From Shewanella halotolerans (GTDB lineage: Bacteria; Pseudomonadota; Gammaproteobacteria; Enterobacterales; Shewanellaceae): 64,000 bases of DNA. Under the pieces are notes generated by a model. That model searched no databases, was not told the DNA's origin, and saw nothing but the letters and a program-made list of their open reading frames with translations. The position numbers were made by a program, and so were the translations under genes. The DNA is taken from contig NZ_CP080417.1 of NCBI RefSeq assembly GCF_019457535.1, forward strand, positions 1,922,001-1,986,000, read 5' to 3'. Numbering within the stretch: the first letter of the stretch is position 1; every line of letters starts with the position of its first letter. This document shows positions 16,607-25,831 of the stretch, piece after piece.

Positions 16607-17710
16607 ATGTCACATCACATCGAAGATCTGCTCAACGCCTGGTCGGCGGCGCCCCAAGATGATTGGGTGCTGGCCGTGGTGACCCATGTGGAGGGCTCGG
16701 CCTATCGAAAGGTGGGCGCCATGATGCTGATCCACGGTATGGGTAAGAGTGTCGGCCTGGTGAGCGGCGGCTGCCTGGAGGCCGACCTGCGCCGCCGGGC
16801 CCAGAAGGTGATCCAGACGGGGCAGGCCGCCAGCGTCTGTTACGATGCCACCGACGAGGCCGATGCCAGCTATCAGCTGGGCTGTGGCGGACTCGTTCAT
16901 CTCATGCTGGTGCCCCTGTGCGCCGCCAATCACTATCTGCATTTTCAGGCGCTTAAGGCCGCGCTCGCCAGCCAGGGGCGATGCCATTATCAGCTAGATC
17001 TTGTCGATGCTTCGCTGTCGCCTGGCGCTGCTGGCTCCTCAGATTCAGTTGGTCACAGTAATGTCATAGGCGCTCAGGTGTGGACCAGCCAGCAGGCCCT
17101 GGATGATGCCAAGGCGGGCTGGCAATTGAGCGACTTTCCCCGCCCCGGCATTTTACCGGGCCAGTCAGTGCCAGGTGAGTCGGTACAAGGTGAGTCTGCG
17201 AGTTTAGTCGTTCCGCTGCGTGAGCGTCATCGCATCGCGATCTTCGGCGGCGGCCTGGACGCCCAGCCCGTGTGTCAGATTGCCCAGCAGCTGGGCTGGC
17301 GTGTGGATGTAGTCGACCGTCGCACCAGCTATGCCAGGGAGTATGATTTTGTCGGCGCCAACATCATCAAGCAGCCGGTTAATGAGCTGCCCAAGAATTT
17401 CTGGACTCGCCTCGATGGCGCCATCGTCATGCAGCATAACCTGGAGCTGGATGCCCAGGCCCTGGCGGCAATTCATCAACATGCGCAGCAGCTTAGCTAC
17501 CTGGCGCTGCTTGGGCCGGGCCATAGGCGTGACAGGGTGCTGGCCCTTGCCGGGCTCGACGCGGCAAGCTTTAACGCCTATTTCTCGGCGCCGGCCGGAC
17601 TGGCCCTGGGGGGCGAGCTGCCATCTTCGATAGCCCTCTCCATATTGTCCGAATGTCACGGCGTGCTGCACGGCGCCAAGCGGGTCGCCCTCAAAGAGGT
17701 GATGGCGTGA
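16607..17710 (+). CDS. XdhC/CoxI family molybdenum-enzyme maturation protein
   Basis: 367 residues from ATG 16607; an upstream in-frame TTG at 16586 is less likely. The N-terminal XdhC/CoxI part has GSAYRKVGAMMLI and SGGCLEADL; the C-terminal Rossmann-like part has IFGGGLDAQPVCQIAQQLGW and ALLGPGHRRDRVL. XdhC proteins bind and sulfurate molybdenum cofactor and insert it into xanthine-dehydrogenase-family enzymes, here probably the 18533/19036 pair. A low-complexity linker (about 140-200, with repeated PGESVQGES) separates the domains. The stop overlaps the next gene's GTG. Confidence 0.88.
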   Translation: MSHHIEDLLNAWSAAPQDDWVLAVVTHVEGSAYRKVGAMMLIHGMGKSVGLVSGGCLEADLRRRAQKVIQTGQAASVCYDATDEADASYQLGCGGLVHLMLVPLCAANHYLHFQALKAALASQGRCHYQLDLVDASLSPGAAGSSDSVGHSNVIGAQVWTSQQALDDAKAGWQLSDFPRPGILPGQSVPGESVQGESASLVVPLRERHRIAIFGGGLDAQPVCQIAQQLGWRVDVVDRRTSYAREYDFVGANIIKQPVNELPKNFWTRLDGAIVMQHNLELDAQALAAIHQHAQQLSYLALLGPGHRRDRVLALAGLDAASFNAYFSAPAGLALGGELPSSIALSILSECHGVLHGAKRVALKEVMA

Positions 17711-18453
17711 AGCCTGATACCTGTATCCAAGGTAAGGTGATGATCGCCCTGCTGGCGGCGGGGCAGAGCCAGCGTTTCGGCGGCGTGAAGCTGGCGCAGT
17801 CCCTAACAAATGATGATTTGGCGAGTGATGACTTAATCGCTAATGACCTAGCAAGTGCTTCGTCAGAACCTAAGCCCACTGAATCTAAAAACATAGTGGC
17901 TCATTACGTTGCCGGTCCATCCCCGACGACCCTGATAGGTCACCAATTTCATGCGCTAAGTGAGGTGGCAGCCAGATTAGGCGCGAGTCTTTGTGTGATC
18001 ACCGGTGCCTACCATGAGGCGGTGGCAGCCTGCTTGCCGCCATCGGCTAAGCTAGTGCATAACCCTGACTGGAAAGGGGGGCTTGGTCACTCCATCGCGG
18101 CGGCGGCAAAGGAGGCCTGGGCGCAACGGGCCGAGACGCTACTGATTGCCCTTGGGGATCAGCTGCTGCTGGAGACCGATGATTACCTCGGGCTGTTTCG
18201 CGCCCGCGCCCGGGCAAACACCCGGGTTTGTGCCTATTATGAGTTAACTCTGGGAGCACCGGCGCTGTTTCATTTCGACGATTTTGAGGCGCTGTCTAAC
18301 CTGAGCGGCGATCGCGGCGCTAAGGCCCTCTTGTCCCGGCGCTATCAGGAGGGCAGCCTCATCGCCATGGCGATGGAGGATGCCAGCGTCGATATCGATA
18401 CCCGATCTCAGCTAATGGCGTACCTGGCGAAGAGCAAGGCGGGCGCCCAATGA
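17707..18453 (+). CDS. MocA/MobA-like nucleotidyltransferase for molybdenum cofactor
   Basis: 248 residues. GTG 17707 overlaps the TGA of the XdhC gene (GTGA). The nucleotide-binding start LLAAGQSQRFGGVKL identifies the MobA/MocA fold, probably converting Mo-molybdopterin to the cytosine dinucleotide form used by this enzyme class. Between KLA and TTLIGHQ, about residues 34-75, there is an unusual insertion made of near-repeats (NDDLASDD, NDLASAS) not expected in the family core. It precedes the two enzyme subunit genes. Confidence 0.85.
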   Translation: MKPDTCIQGKVMIALLAAGQSQRFGGVKLAQSLTNDDLASDDLIANDLASASSEPKPTESKNIVAHYVAGPSPTTLIGHQFHALSEVAARLGASLCVITGAYHEAVAACLPPSAKLVHNPDWKGGLGHSIAAAAKEAWAQRAETLLIALGDQLLLETDDYLGLFRARARANTRVCAYYELTLGAPALFHFDDFEALSNLSGDRGAKALLSRRYQEGSLIAMAMEDASVDIDTRSQLMAYLAKSKAGAQ

Positions 18454-18532
18454 CACAACCGACTCAAATTAAAGCAATTCAAATTAAAGCAAGGCCGTTA
18501 ACCATAGCCTTTTGGTCAACAAGGAGAAACTG

Positions 18533-19039
18533 ATGTCCCAATCGAAACTTGGACTCAAGATAAACGGAAAAGATTACACCTTAGATGCCGATCCAAAGAT
18601 GCCCGTGCTCTGGGCCATCAGGGATCTCTTGGGGCTGACGGGCACCAAATATGGCTGCGGCGCAGGTCTCTGTGGCGCCTGTACCATACATGTCGATGGC
18701 GAGCCCGCCAGGGCCTGTCTCACCAGCCTAAAGCAGGTGCAGGGCAAGCAGGTGACCACCATAGAGGGGCTGGCGGCCGATGGCCTCAAGCAGGCCTGGC
18801 GCGACAATAACGTGCCCCAGTGCGGCTACTGTCAAGCGGGGCAATTGATGTCGGCGGCGGCGCTGCTGAGTCAATATCCTCAGCCAAACGATGCCCAAAT
18901 AGAGGAGGCCATGGTGGGTAACCTGTGTCGCTGCGGCACCTATACCCGCATCAAGGCGGCGATCAAACAGGCGAGCGGCACAGCGGCTCAGCTTGATCTG
19001 AACAAAAGGGATCTGAGCGAAAGGGAGATTGAGGCATGA
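18533..19039 (+). CDS. [2Fe-2S] subunit of an isoquinoline 1-oxidoreductase / aldehyde-oxidase-type molybdenum hydroxylase
   Basis: 168 residues; AAGGAG sits 7 bases before ATG 18533. The plant-type ferredoxin cluster ligands are in YGCGAGLCGACTIHVDG with the fourth Cys in ACLTSL. The second cluster is in QCGYCQAGQ and GNLCRCGTY. No signal peptide of its own; it probably travels with the Tat-bearing large subunit encoded next (ATGA overlap at 19036). Confidence 0.92.
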   Translation: MSQSKLGLKINGKDYTLDADPKMPVLWAIRDLLGLTGTKYGCGAGLCGACTIHVDGEPARACLTSLKQVQGKQVTTIEGLAADGLKQAWRDNNVPQCGYCQAGQLMSAAALLSQYPQPNDAQIEEAMVGNLCRCGTYTRIKAAIKQASGTAAQLDLNKRDLSEREIEA

Positions 19040-21279
19040 GTCAGTTCAGCGCGGTACAAAATTTCAGTCGCCGGGATGTGTTAAAGCTGTTCGGCGCCGC
19101 CGGTGGCGGGTTGGCCCTGGGAGCCAGTGGCCTCTCCTGGAGCCCGATGGCGCTGGCCCAAAACGGCGAAGCGCGCCTTAACCTGTTTATTGCCATCGGC
19201 GAGGATGACAGGGTCTACCTCACCTGTCACCGCTCCGAGATGGGGCAGGGGATCCGCACCGGCATCCCTCAGGTGCTGGCGGACGAGCTGGGCGCCGACT
19301 GGGACAAGGTCGTGGTGGTGCAGGGACTGGCCGACAAACGCTACGGCAGTCAAAACACCGATGGCTCCCGCAGCATACGCAAGGGGTTCGACAAGATGCG
19401 TGAGATGGGCGCCATGGCCCGTACCATGCTGGAGCAGGCCGCGGCCGAACGTCTCAAGGTGCCGCTAGCCGAGCTAAGCACGGCCGATAACAAGGTCACT
19501 CACTCGGCCTCCGGCCGCAGCCTCAGCTTCGGCGAGCTGGCCATGGCGGCCGCCAAGCTGCCACTGCCCGAGGTGACCGGCCTTAAACTCAAGTCAGCCA
19601 AGGCCTTTACCCATATCGGCAAGGGTCACACCATAGTGGATATGGAGGCGATTTTAGACGGCAGCGCCGAGTATGGTTACGACATTCAACTGGAAAACAT
19701 GCTCTATGCCAGCATAGTGCGCCCGCCGGTGCTCGGCAGTAAGGTGGACAAGCTCGATGATAAGGCGGCCCGCGCCGTCGCCGGAGTGGTGGATGTTATT
19801 ACCCTGCCGGGACATCAGGGCGCGCCAAGCTTTCAGCCGCTGGGCGGCGTGGCCGTGCTGGCCACTAACTCCTGGAGTGCGGCCCAGGGGCGTAAGGCGC
19901 TTAAGATTAGCTGGAGTGAATCACCAAACCATGGGCACGATTCCAGCGCCTATCTGGCGCAGCTGAAGCGCGCGGTGCAAAAGAGTGGCAAGCCCGTTCG
20001 GCAGCTCGGCGAGCAGAGCCAGAGCTGGCCCGCGGATAAGACCATAGAGGCGGTCTACAGCGTGCCCTATCTGGCCCACGCCATGATGGAGCCGCCGGCG
20101 GCGGCCGCCAGTGTGACCGATAAGGGCGCCGAGATCTGGGCATCGACCCAGACGCCACAGAGTGCCCAGGGCACAGTTGCCGCAGCCTTGGGACTGAAGG
20201 CCGAGCAGGTGACAGTGCATGTGACTCTGTTGGGCGGCGGCTTTGGTCGCAAGTCTAAGCCAGATTTCTGCGTCGAGGCGGCGCTGCTGTCCCAAAAAAC
20301 CGGGCGGCCGGTCAAGGTGTGCTGGAGCAGGGAAGATGAGCTGCAAAATGGTTACCTGCATGCCATCAGCGCACAGTATTTCAAGGCCAGAGTCGGCGAC
20401 AAGGCGGTCGAGGCCATATTGCAGCGCACTGGCTTCCCCAGCATCAGCTCCACCTTCGCCGAAGGCGTGGATGAGCCCAGCGCCTCCGAGCTGGATCTGG
20501 GATTCGTGGATGTGCCCCTTGCCATCGACAGCCTGCGCTGTGAGTCGGTAAAAGCCAGCGCCCATACCCGTATCGGCTGGATGCGCTCGGTATGCAACAT
20601 TCAGCATGGCTTCGGCATAGGGGTGTTTGTCGATGAGCTGGCGAGCAAACGCGGCCTGGATACCTTTACCATGTGGCGCGAGCTGCTGGGTAAGGACAGG
20701 CAGGAGACCTTTAGCGATCAGCAGTTCAACTATGGCAACTATGGCGAGACGTTAGAGCGTCACCCTGTGGACACCGCCCGTTATAAGGGGGTGATCTCAG
20801 CGGTGGAGCAGAAGGTGAAGCAGATGGCTAAGCCTGAAGCAGGCCAGGGGTGGGGCTTTGCGGTGCACCGCAGCTTTACCGCCTATGTGGCCGCGGCGAG
20901 CCTGGTTGAGGTGACTCAGGATAAGCAGCTTAAGGTGCTTAAGACGGTTATCGCCATCGACGCTGGTACCCTGGTCAACCCCGACCGGGTGGCCTCTCAG
21001 CTCGAAGGCGCCGTGATGTTTGGCTTGAGCATCGCCCTGATGGGGCGCATTAGCTTTAAGGATGGACGGGTAGAGCAGTCTAACTTTCATGACTATCCGC
21101 TGCTGCGTCTGAGTCAATGCCCCGAGATAGAGACCATACTGGTGCCATCTATGGCGCCGCCCGCCGGGGTGGGCGAGCCGGGTGTTCCGCCCATCGCGCC
21201 CAGTATCGTCAACGCCATCTTTGCGGCCAGTGGCACGCGCATTCGCGATCTGCCACTGAGCGATCATTTCAAGATCTAG
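19036..21279 (+). CDS. Molybdopterin-binding large subunit of the isoquinoline 1-oxidoreductase / aldehyde-oxidase-type enzyme
   Basis: 747 residues with a Tat signal (SRRDVLKLFGAAGGG, cleavage after ALA), so the holoenzyme is periplasmic. Family motifs include GQGIRTGIPQVLADELGADW, LLGGGFGRKSKPDF and, near the C-terminus, GVGEPGVPPIAPSIVNAI, which contains the catalytic Glu expected for xanthine-oxidase-family hydroxylation. Likely oxidises aldehydes or N-heterocycles; the substrate is not deducible. Last gene of the XdhC-MocA-small-large operon, followed by a terminator. Confidence 0.92.
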   Translation: MSQFSAVQNFSRRDVLKLFGAAGGGLALGASGLSWSPMALAQNGEARLNLFIAIGEDDRVYLTCHRSEMGQGIRTGIPQVLADELGADWDKVVVVQGLADKRYGSQNTDGSRSIRKGFDKMREMGAMARTMLEQAAAERLKVPLAELSTADNKVTHSASGRSLSFGELAMAAAKLPLPEVTGLKLKSAKAFTHIGKGHTIVDMEAILDGSAEYGYDIQLENMLYASIVRPPVLGSKVDKLDDKAARAVAGVVDVITLPGHQGAPSFQPLGGVAVLATNSWSAAQGRKALKISWSESPNHGHDSSAYLAQLKRAVQKSGKPVRQLGEQSQSWPADKTIEAVYSVPYLAHAMMEPPAAAASVTDKGAEIWASTQTPQSAQGTVAAALGLKAEQVTVHVTLLGGGFGRKSKPDFCVEAALLSQKTGRPVKVCWSREDELQNGYLHAISAQYFKARVGDKAVEAILQRTGFPSISSTFAEGVDEPSASELDLGFVDVPLAIDSLRCESVKASAHTRIGWMRSVCNIQHGFGIGVFVDELASKRGLDTFTMWRELLGKDRQETFSDQQFNYGNYGETLERHPVDTARYKGVISAVEQKVKQMAKPEAGQGWGFAVHRSFTAYVAAASLVEVTQDKQLKVLKTVIAIDAGTLVNPDRVASQLEGAVMFGLSIALMGRISFKDGRVEQSNFHDYPLLRLSQCPEIETILVPSMAPPAGVGEPGVPPIAPSIVNAIFAASGTRIRDLPLSDHFKI

Positions 21280-21311
21280 TCGCTATCCATAGTTAGGCTG
21301 TAGACCATTAG

Positions 21312-21340
21312 AGCCAGTCGTTATATCGACTGGCTTTTTT
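21312..21340 (+). terminator. Terminator of the molybdenum hydroxylase operon
   Basis: AGCCAGTCG / CGACTGGCT stem followed by TTTTTT. Confidence 0.92.
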
Positions 21341-21513
21341 ATCACCACGCTTATGCCTTTGCTGTGTTAAATTTTGTTCTTTTACTACAAATGGTGCCAT
21401 TTTTTCAATTTAATAACATTTAATCCGGTTTATTTGGCCTAGATCCTGTTTTTGTCATTCAATTTGGAGTAATTTAACCAAAAATAATATTCCAATGTAA
21501 TGAGGGGTCATAC

Positions 21514-22008
21514 ATGGAAAATCGTATGCAGGTCGCATTATCTGCAGGGCTACTTGCCGCCGTTTGGGCTGGGGTCGCCGATGCATTTCACTTAGTCACT
21601 TGGGTTGGCTTTCTCGCGTGTAGCACTTTCTTCGCTCAGCCAAAGGCGGGCTTTCAAGGGGTGTTAATGACTTGGTTCACTAATCTCTCCGGTGTGTTCT
21701 GGGCCTGGGTGGTGATCTCGGGTGGTAGCTATTTCGATACGCCGCTCGTGGGTTATCTGCTGACGGGTATCGTCACTAGCCTGATGTGCCTGCAAGCCAG
21801 CTATCAAAGACTCGCCTTTATTCCCGGCGCCTTCATCGGCTGCTGCATTACCTTCGCCCTGGGTGGCGATATGGCAAGCATACTGCCGCCACTCGTGATA
21901 GGTGCGCTGTTGGGTTATGCCATGACACTCCTGACGGGGCAGATGGTGGCTTTTACCGCCAAGACCATACCTGCCATAAAGTTACGTCTAATCAAGGCTC
22001 AACAATAG
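21514..22008 (+). CDS. DUF1097 family inner-membrane protein
   Basis: 164 residues with five predicted transmembrane segments (for example VALSAGLLAAVWAGVADAF and LVGYLLTGIVTSLMCL). Resembles E. coli YcdZ and other DUF1097 proteins of unknown function. GAGGGG lies upstream of ATG 21514. The 235-base upstream region is AT-rich and presumably holds its promoter. No operon partner. Confidence 0.82.
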   Translation: MENRMQVALSAGLLAAVWAGVADAFHLVTWVGFLACSTFFAQPKAGFQGVLMTWFTNLSGVFWAWVVISGGSYFDTPLVGYLLTGIVTSLMCLQASYQRLAFIPGAFIGCCITFALGGDMASILPPLVIGALLGYAMTLLTGQMVAFTAKTIPAIKLRLIKAQQ

Positions 22009-22079
22009 AAATTGTGCTTAACTTGATTCTGTAGGTCGAAAGAAATTGTCAATTTAGCCTGATAAACAAGTGGGTTTCC

Positions 22080-23528
22080 ATGAAAGCTATCCAGTTTAGA
22101 AAGATAGATGCCTTGCTGATCAAACTCAGTCTTAACGGTAAATTTTGGGTGGTCTGCTCTATGGTGACGGCCATTACCCTGACCATCGCCTTGTTGAACT
22201 TAAATGCCGCCAACAACCAACTTCACGCCGGTTCGGCGGCCCGGGTACAGGCGAGCGTCGATGCCTATGCCAAGGTGGCGAGCCAGATGGGCTTAAGTGG
22301 TGAGGCGCTGGTGCGTTTTGCCCAGGATAATGGCCTGACGCTGGCATCTCGCGATGAGCAGTCGCGCCGCGGTGACAACGTGACCGCCAGCGCGCCGGTC
22401 GCCGGTCAATATCTGCAGCTGAGTCAGGAGGTGACCGCCTGGGAGGCCGAAGGCAAGAGCGATGCCTGGTGGATGCTGTGGGTCGCCCTTATCGCCCTCT
22501 ATCCGCTGTATCAGCTAAGTTACTGGATCTCCACCTCCCTGGGCGGCGGTCTGTGGGACATGTATATCGCCATCAAGCGGCTGGCCGATGGCGATCTCTC
22601 CTTCAGACTCAATTTCTTCGGTAAGGATGACTTCAGTCTTATCGCCCGGGAGATCGACCGAAACGCGGACAACATGAGCGAGATGGTCAAGGCCATAGGC
22701 AACAATGCCAGGACGCTCGCTAATGCCTCCGATGAGTTTAATCTGCAGGCGAAGCAGAACGATGAGCTGGCGCAGTTCCAGCATCAGTTTCTCGATACCG
22801 TCGCCGTGGCGATGGATCAGATGACCGCCGCCATCGAAGAGGTGTCCCATAACGCGGCCAACACCTCAGATCACACCAAGCATAATGCGACGGCCGCTGC
22901 TGACAGTAAGCAGCGTATCGCCGAGGCGGTGCGCCGTATCGGCCAGTTGACCGGCCAGATTGATGCGGCCTCCAGCGCGGTGGATCAGCTGTCGGGCAAC
23001 GCCACAGAGATTGGCGCCGTGGTGACCACCATCAACGGTATTTCCGAGCAGACCAACCTGCTGGCGCTGAATGCGGCCATCGAGGCGGCGCGTGCCGGTG
23101 AGCAGGGCCGTGGCTTTGCCGTGGTGGCCGATGAGGTACGCACCCTGGCGGGACGCACCCAGCAGGCGACGGTGGAGATACAGTCGATGATCGAGGGCTT
23201 GCAGTCGGGCTCGGGTCAGCTGGCGGATATTACCCATGAGATCGTCGAGCAGGCCGAGCTTGGCCGCGCGGCCATAGAGTCAGTGGGCAGCGATGTGGAT
23301 ACCATGGCCGATTCTATCGATCAGGTGTTCGACATGAGCTCGCAGATCGCGGCTTCGGCGGAGGAGCAGAGCGTGTCGGCGCGGGATATCGCCTCGCAGC
23401 TCAATGAGATCCGTGACCAGTCGCAGACCATTAAGGAGACCGCCGAGCGTTCGGTCGTCCTGGCCAGCGAGCTGCAGCAATCCTCCGCTGAGCTGGATGG
23501 GATACTGTCGCAATACCGCCTGCAGTAG
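22080..23528 (+). CDS. Methyl-accepting chemotaxis protein
   Basis: 482 residues. Two transmembrane segments (about 19-43 and 122-148) flank a short periplasmic region of about 80 residues, too small for a standard Cache or four-helix sensor. A HAMP-like stretch (IAIKRLADGDLSFRLNFFG) and the signalling tip ISEQTNLLALNAAIEAARAG (about 322-341) follow, with long heptad coiled coils either side. It couples to CheA/CheW to control flagella. The ligand is unknown. Confidence 0.92.
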   Translation: MKAIQFRKIDALLIKLSLNGKFWVVCSMVTAITLTIALLNLNAANNQLHAGSAARVQASVDAYAKVASQMGLSGEALVRFAQDNGLTLASRDEQSRRGDNVTASAPVAGQYLQLSQEVTAWEAEGKSDAWWMLWVALIALYPLYQLSYWISTSLGGGLWDMYIAIKRLADGDLSFRLNFFGKDDFSLIAREIDRNADNMSEMVKAIGNNARTLANASDEFNLQAKQNDELAQFQHQFLDTVAVAMDQMTAAIEEVSHNAANTSDHTKHNATAAADSKQRIAEAVRRIGQLTGQIDAASSAVDQLSGNATEIGAVVTTINGISEQTNLLALNAAIEAARAGEQGRGFAVVADEVRTLAGRTQQATVEIQSMIEGLQSGSGQLADITHEIVEQAELGRAAIESVGSDVDTMADSIDQVFDMSSQIAASAEEQSVSARDIASQLNEIRDQSQTIKETAERSVVLASELQQSSAELDGILSQYRLQ

Positions 23529-23564
23529 CTAGATGAATCAATAGTTTATAAAAGTGACTCAATA

Positions 23565-23589
23565 AAAAAGGCGCCCAGGGCGCCTTTTT
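23565..23589 (+). terminator. Terminator of the chemotaxis receptor gene
   Basis: AAAAAGGCGCC / GGCGCCTTTTT perfect 11-bp stem with a 3-base loop. Confidence 0.93.
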
Positions 23590-23600
23590 CGATCCATCAA

Positions 23601-23771
23601 CTAATGATACCAATCGTAGTAAATAATTGATCATGCTAGCTGGTTAAAACCTCCGATAACGGCGTTACTATTTTTGATTGTAGAATAACTACTTATCGAA
23701 AAATACTGCCTTGTTCTCGACCGTTTTTCCTGCGCTATTTCTGATCACTTATTTACCGTGATTGGTATTAG
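23601..23771. repeat. Palindromic-end repeat (MITE-like) overlapping the xthA stop codon
   Basis: The left end, starting CTAATGATACCAATC and continuing AGTAAATAATTGATCA (23601-23633), is an imperfect inverted copy of the right end, TGATCACTTATTTAC followed by GATTGGTATTAG (23742-23771). Terminal inverted repeats of about 30 bases flank roughly 108 bases with no coding capacity. The right end overlaps the last codon and the TAA of xthA. Confidence 0.7.
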
Positions 23772-24577
23772 TCTTTGAAGCAGCTCCAGATGGGCGCATG
23801 ATCGGAAGGCTTGTCGATACCGCGCAGATCATAATCTACGTCAGATTCGGTCAGACGTTCAGCCAGTGACGGCGTTGCCAGGATCACGTCGATGCGCAGG
23901 CCGCGGTTATCGTCGAAGCCCTTGCTGCGATAGTCGAACCAGGAGTAGCGCTCACTTCGTGTCGGATGCAGCTGACGGAAGGTGTCGACTAATCCCCAGT
24001 CCAGCAACGTCCGCAGCCACTCACGCTCTTCGGGCTGGAAGCTGCATTTACCCGTCTTCAACCAACGCTTGGCGTTGACTTCACCTATGCCGATATCCAA
24101 ATCGATTGGCGAGATGTTGATGTCGCCTATGATGGCGATATCTTCATCTGGACTATGGTGCTGCTGCAGATAGAGCATCAGATCCTGATAGAACTTGCGC
24201 TTGGCCGGGTACTTGGTTTCGTGGCTGATGTTCTCGCCCTGGGGGAAGTAACCGTTGAGCACTGTCAGTTGACGACCGTTGGCCTGGGTAAAGGTACCCA
24301 TGATCATTCGGCGCTGGGCCTCGTCATCATCTGTGGGGAATCCCTTCTGCACCTTGATCGGTGGCAGTTTGGAGAGCATGGCGACGCCATAGTGGGCCTT
24401 GCCACCATGGTAGTGCACCTGATAGCCCATGGCCTCGACCTCGGCCAGGGGGAAGGCCTCGTCGTGGACCTTGGTCTCCTGCAGGCCGATGATATCCGGG
24501 CTATGGCTGTCGATCAGCGCTTGTAGCTGGTGCAGTCTGGCCCTGAGACCATTGATGTTAAATGAAACTATTTTCAA
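23768..24577 (-). CDS. xthA: Exodeoxyribonuclease III (AP endonuclease)
   Basis: 269 residues, matching E. coli XthA length. Motifs of the EEP nuclease fold are present: FNINGLRAR, LQETKV with the metal-binding Glu, GDINISPIDLD and SDHAPIW at the C-terminus. It cuts abasic sites and removes 3' blocking groups in base-excision repair. The TAA stop is contributed by the repeat at 23601-23771, but the C-terminus (WSCFKD) looks complete. Confidence 0.95.
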   Translation of the reverse strand: MKIVSFNINGLRARLHQLQALIDSHSPDIIGLQETKVHDEAFPLAEVEAMGYQVHYHGGKAHYGVAMLSKLPPIKVQKGFPTDDDEAQRRMIMGTFTQANGRQLTVLNGYFPQGENISHETKYPAKRKFYQDLMLYLQQHHSPDEDIAIIGDINISPIDLDIGIGEVNAKRWLKTGKCSFQPEEREWLRTLLDWGLVDTFRQLHPTRSERYSWFDYRSKGFDDNRGLRIDVILATPSLAERLTESDVDYDLRGIDKPSDHAPIWSCFKD

Positions 24578-24600
24578 GTGCTTGCTTCCTGCGATTTTGG

Positions 24601-24900
24601 TTAAGGGAGTACGCGCTTAAAGGGTTTTACGATGACGCTTTGGTAGACGCCGGCGGCCACGTATGGGTCTTGGTCTGCCCAGGCCTGCGCCGCTCCCAGT
24701 GAGTCGAACTCGGCTACTACCAGTGAACCTGTGAAGCCGGCTTCGCCTGGATTGTCGCTGTCGATGGCTGGGTGTGGACCTGCGATCATCAGACGACCCT
24801 CGTCAGAGAGCTCCTGCAGGCGTGCCAGGTGGTCAGGACGGGCTTGAAGGCGTTTTTCTAAGCTGTTTTCAACATCTTGAGATGAGATCATGTACCACAT
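24601..24900 (-). CDS. yciI: YciI family protein
   Basis: 99 residues with the YciI ferredoxin-like fold signature: [33 protein letters not shown] (conserved His and Asp) and a GSLVVAEFDS strand. The biochemical function of YciI is not settled. Its ATG shares a base with the TAA of yciB (TAATG), so the two are translationally coupled. Confidence 0.9.
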   Translation of the reverse strand: MWYMISSQDVENSLEKRLQARPDHLARLQELSDEGRLMIAGPHPAIDSDNPGEAGFTGSLVVAEFDSLGAAQAWADQDPYVAAGVYQSVIVKPFKRVLP

Positions 24901-25445
24901 TATTTGAGTTCCTTTTTATGTTCTTCAGGCATGTGTTTGTAGAGGTATACCACAGTGATCACTGTGTTGATCAGTGTCAGGGCCGTGAGGCCAAACACCT
25001 TGAAATTGACCCAGGTTTCCTGAGACAGGTTAAAGGCGACATAGATGTTAACCAGGCCACAGGCGAGGAAGAAGGTGACCCAATACCAGGTGACCCGTGA
25101 CCAGATCTTGTCGGCGACGATAAGCTCCTTACCCAGCATCCCTTTGAGGATCGGCTTCTTCAGATATTGGCTCAGGGCCAGCGCCAGGGCGAACAGGGCG
25201 TAGACCACAGTGACCTTCCATTTGATAAAGGCATCGTCGTGAAAGACCAAGGTGAGGGTGCCGAAGAAGCTCACCATGGCGAAGGTGATCAGGTGCATCT
25301 TCTCTATCTTCTTATAGAGCAGATAGGTGACTACCAACTGCAGTGCGGTGGCCACGATCAGGGCGCCGCTGGCGATATAGATGTCGAAAAATTTATAGAC
25401 GGCGAAAAAGATCACCAGAGGTAAAAAGTCGAGCAGTTGTTTCAT
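24900..25445 (-). CDS. yciB: Inner-membrane-spanning protein YciB (septation protein A homolog)
   Basis: 181 residues from ATG 25445 ([18 protein letters not shown]), the family's conserved start; the frame extends seven residues further without conservation. Five transmembrane helices are visible. YciB/IspZ affects cell-envelope synthesis and septation. Gene order yciB-yciI next to the trp region is as in enteric bacteria. Confidence 0.93.
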
Positions 25446-25753
25446 GTAGGCTAGTTCACCAAACAAGGGATAAAGATGGCTGGCAGTGTAACATGCCTCT
25501 TGAGTGGGGCAAACGTTGGGGCGCGGTGAAAGCGGCGCAATTGGGATGAAATTCCCTTAATCTGGGCTAGCGCACACCTGGTGTTTGATAATTAAGTGAC
25601 CTGGCTGTTGCTCTTTTGCGCAGTCAGGCTAGTCTTAATGCACGATTGTTGTTTGTATGTTAATGATTATTGGTGAGATTTTTGATTTGTCTCAAATCTT
25701 GATGCTATTGAGGCGCAGTTTTTTGTTTAAGCTTGTGTTACATTTTTGCAGAT

Positions 25754-25786
25754 GATGCCAAGTAGGTTTTTGAAAACCTTGGCGTC
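25754..25786 (+). other. Hairpin in the leader of the HD-GYP gene
   Basis: The inner stem AGGTTTT / AAAACCT sits on an outer stem (GATGCCA / TGGCGTC), with a three-base AGT bulge on the left. It lies 45 bases before the start codon without a T tract, so an mRNA-leader structure rather than a terminator. Function unknown; it does not match the GEMM c-di-GMP riboswitch pattern. The surrounding 25446-25831 gap holds no gene. Confidence 0.4.
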
Positions 25787-25831
25787 TCAGAGCAAGCAGC
25801 GAATTTCCTCCTGGGGGCAGGCGTACAGCAT

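Noticed and set aside
25560..25830. c-di-GMP (GEMM) riboswitch before the HD-GYP gene
   Set aside because: The hairpin present does not carry the GEMM core motifs.
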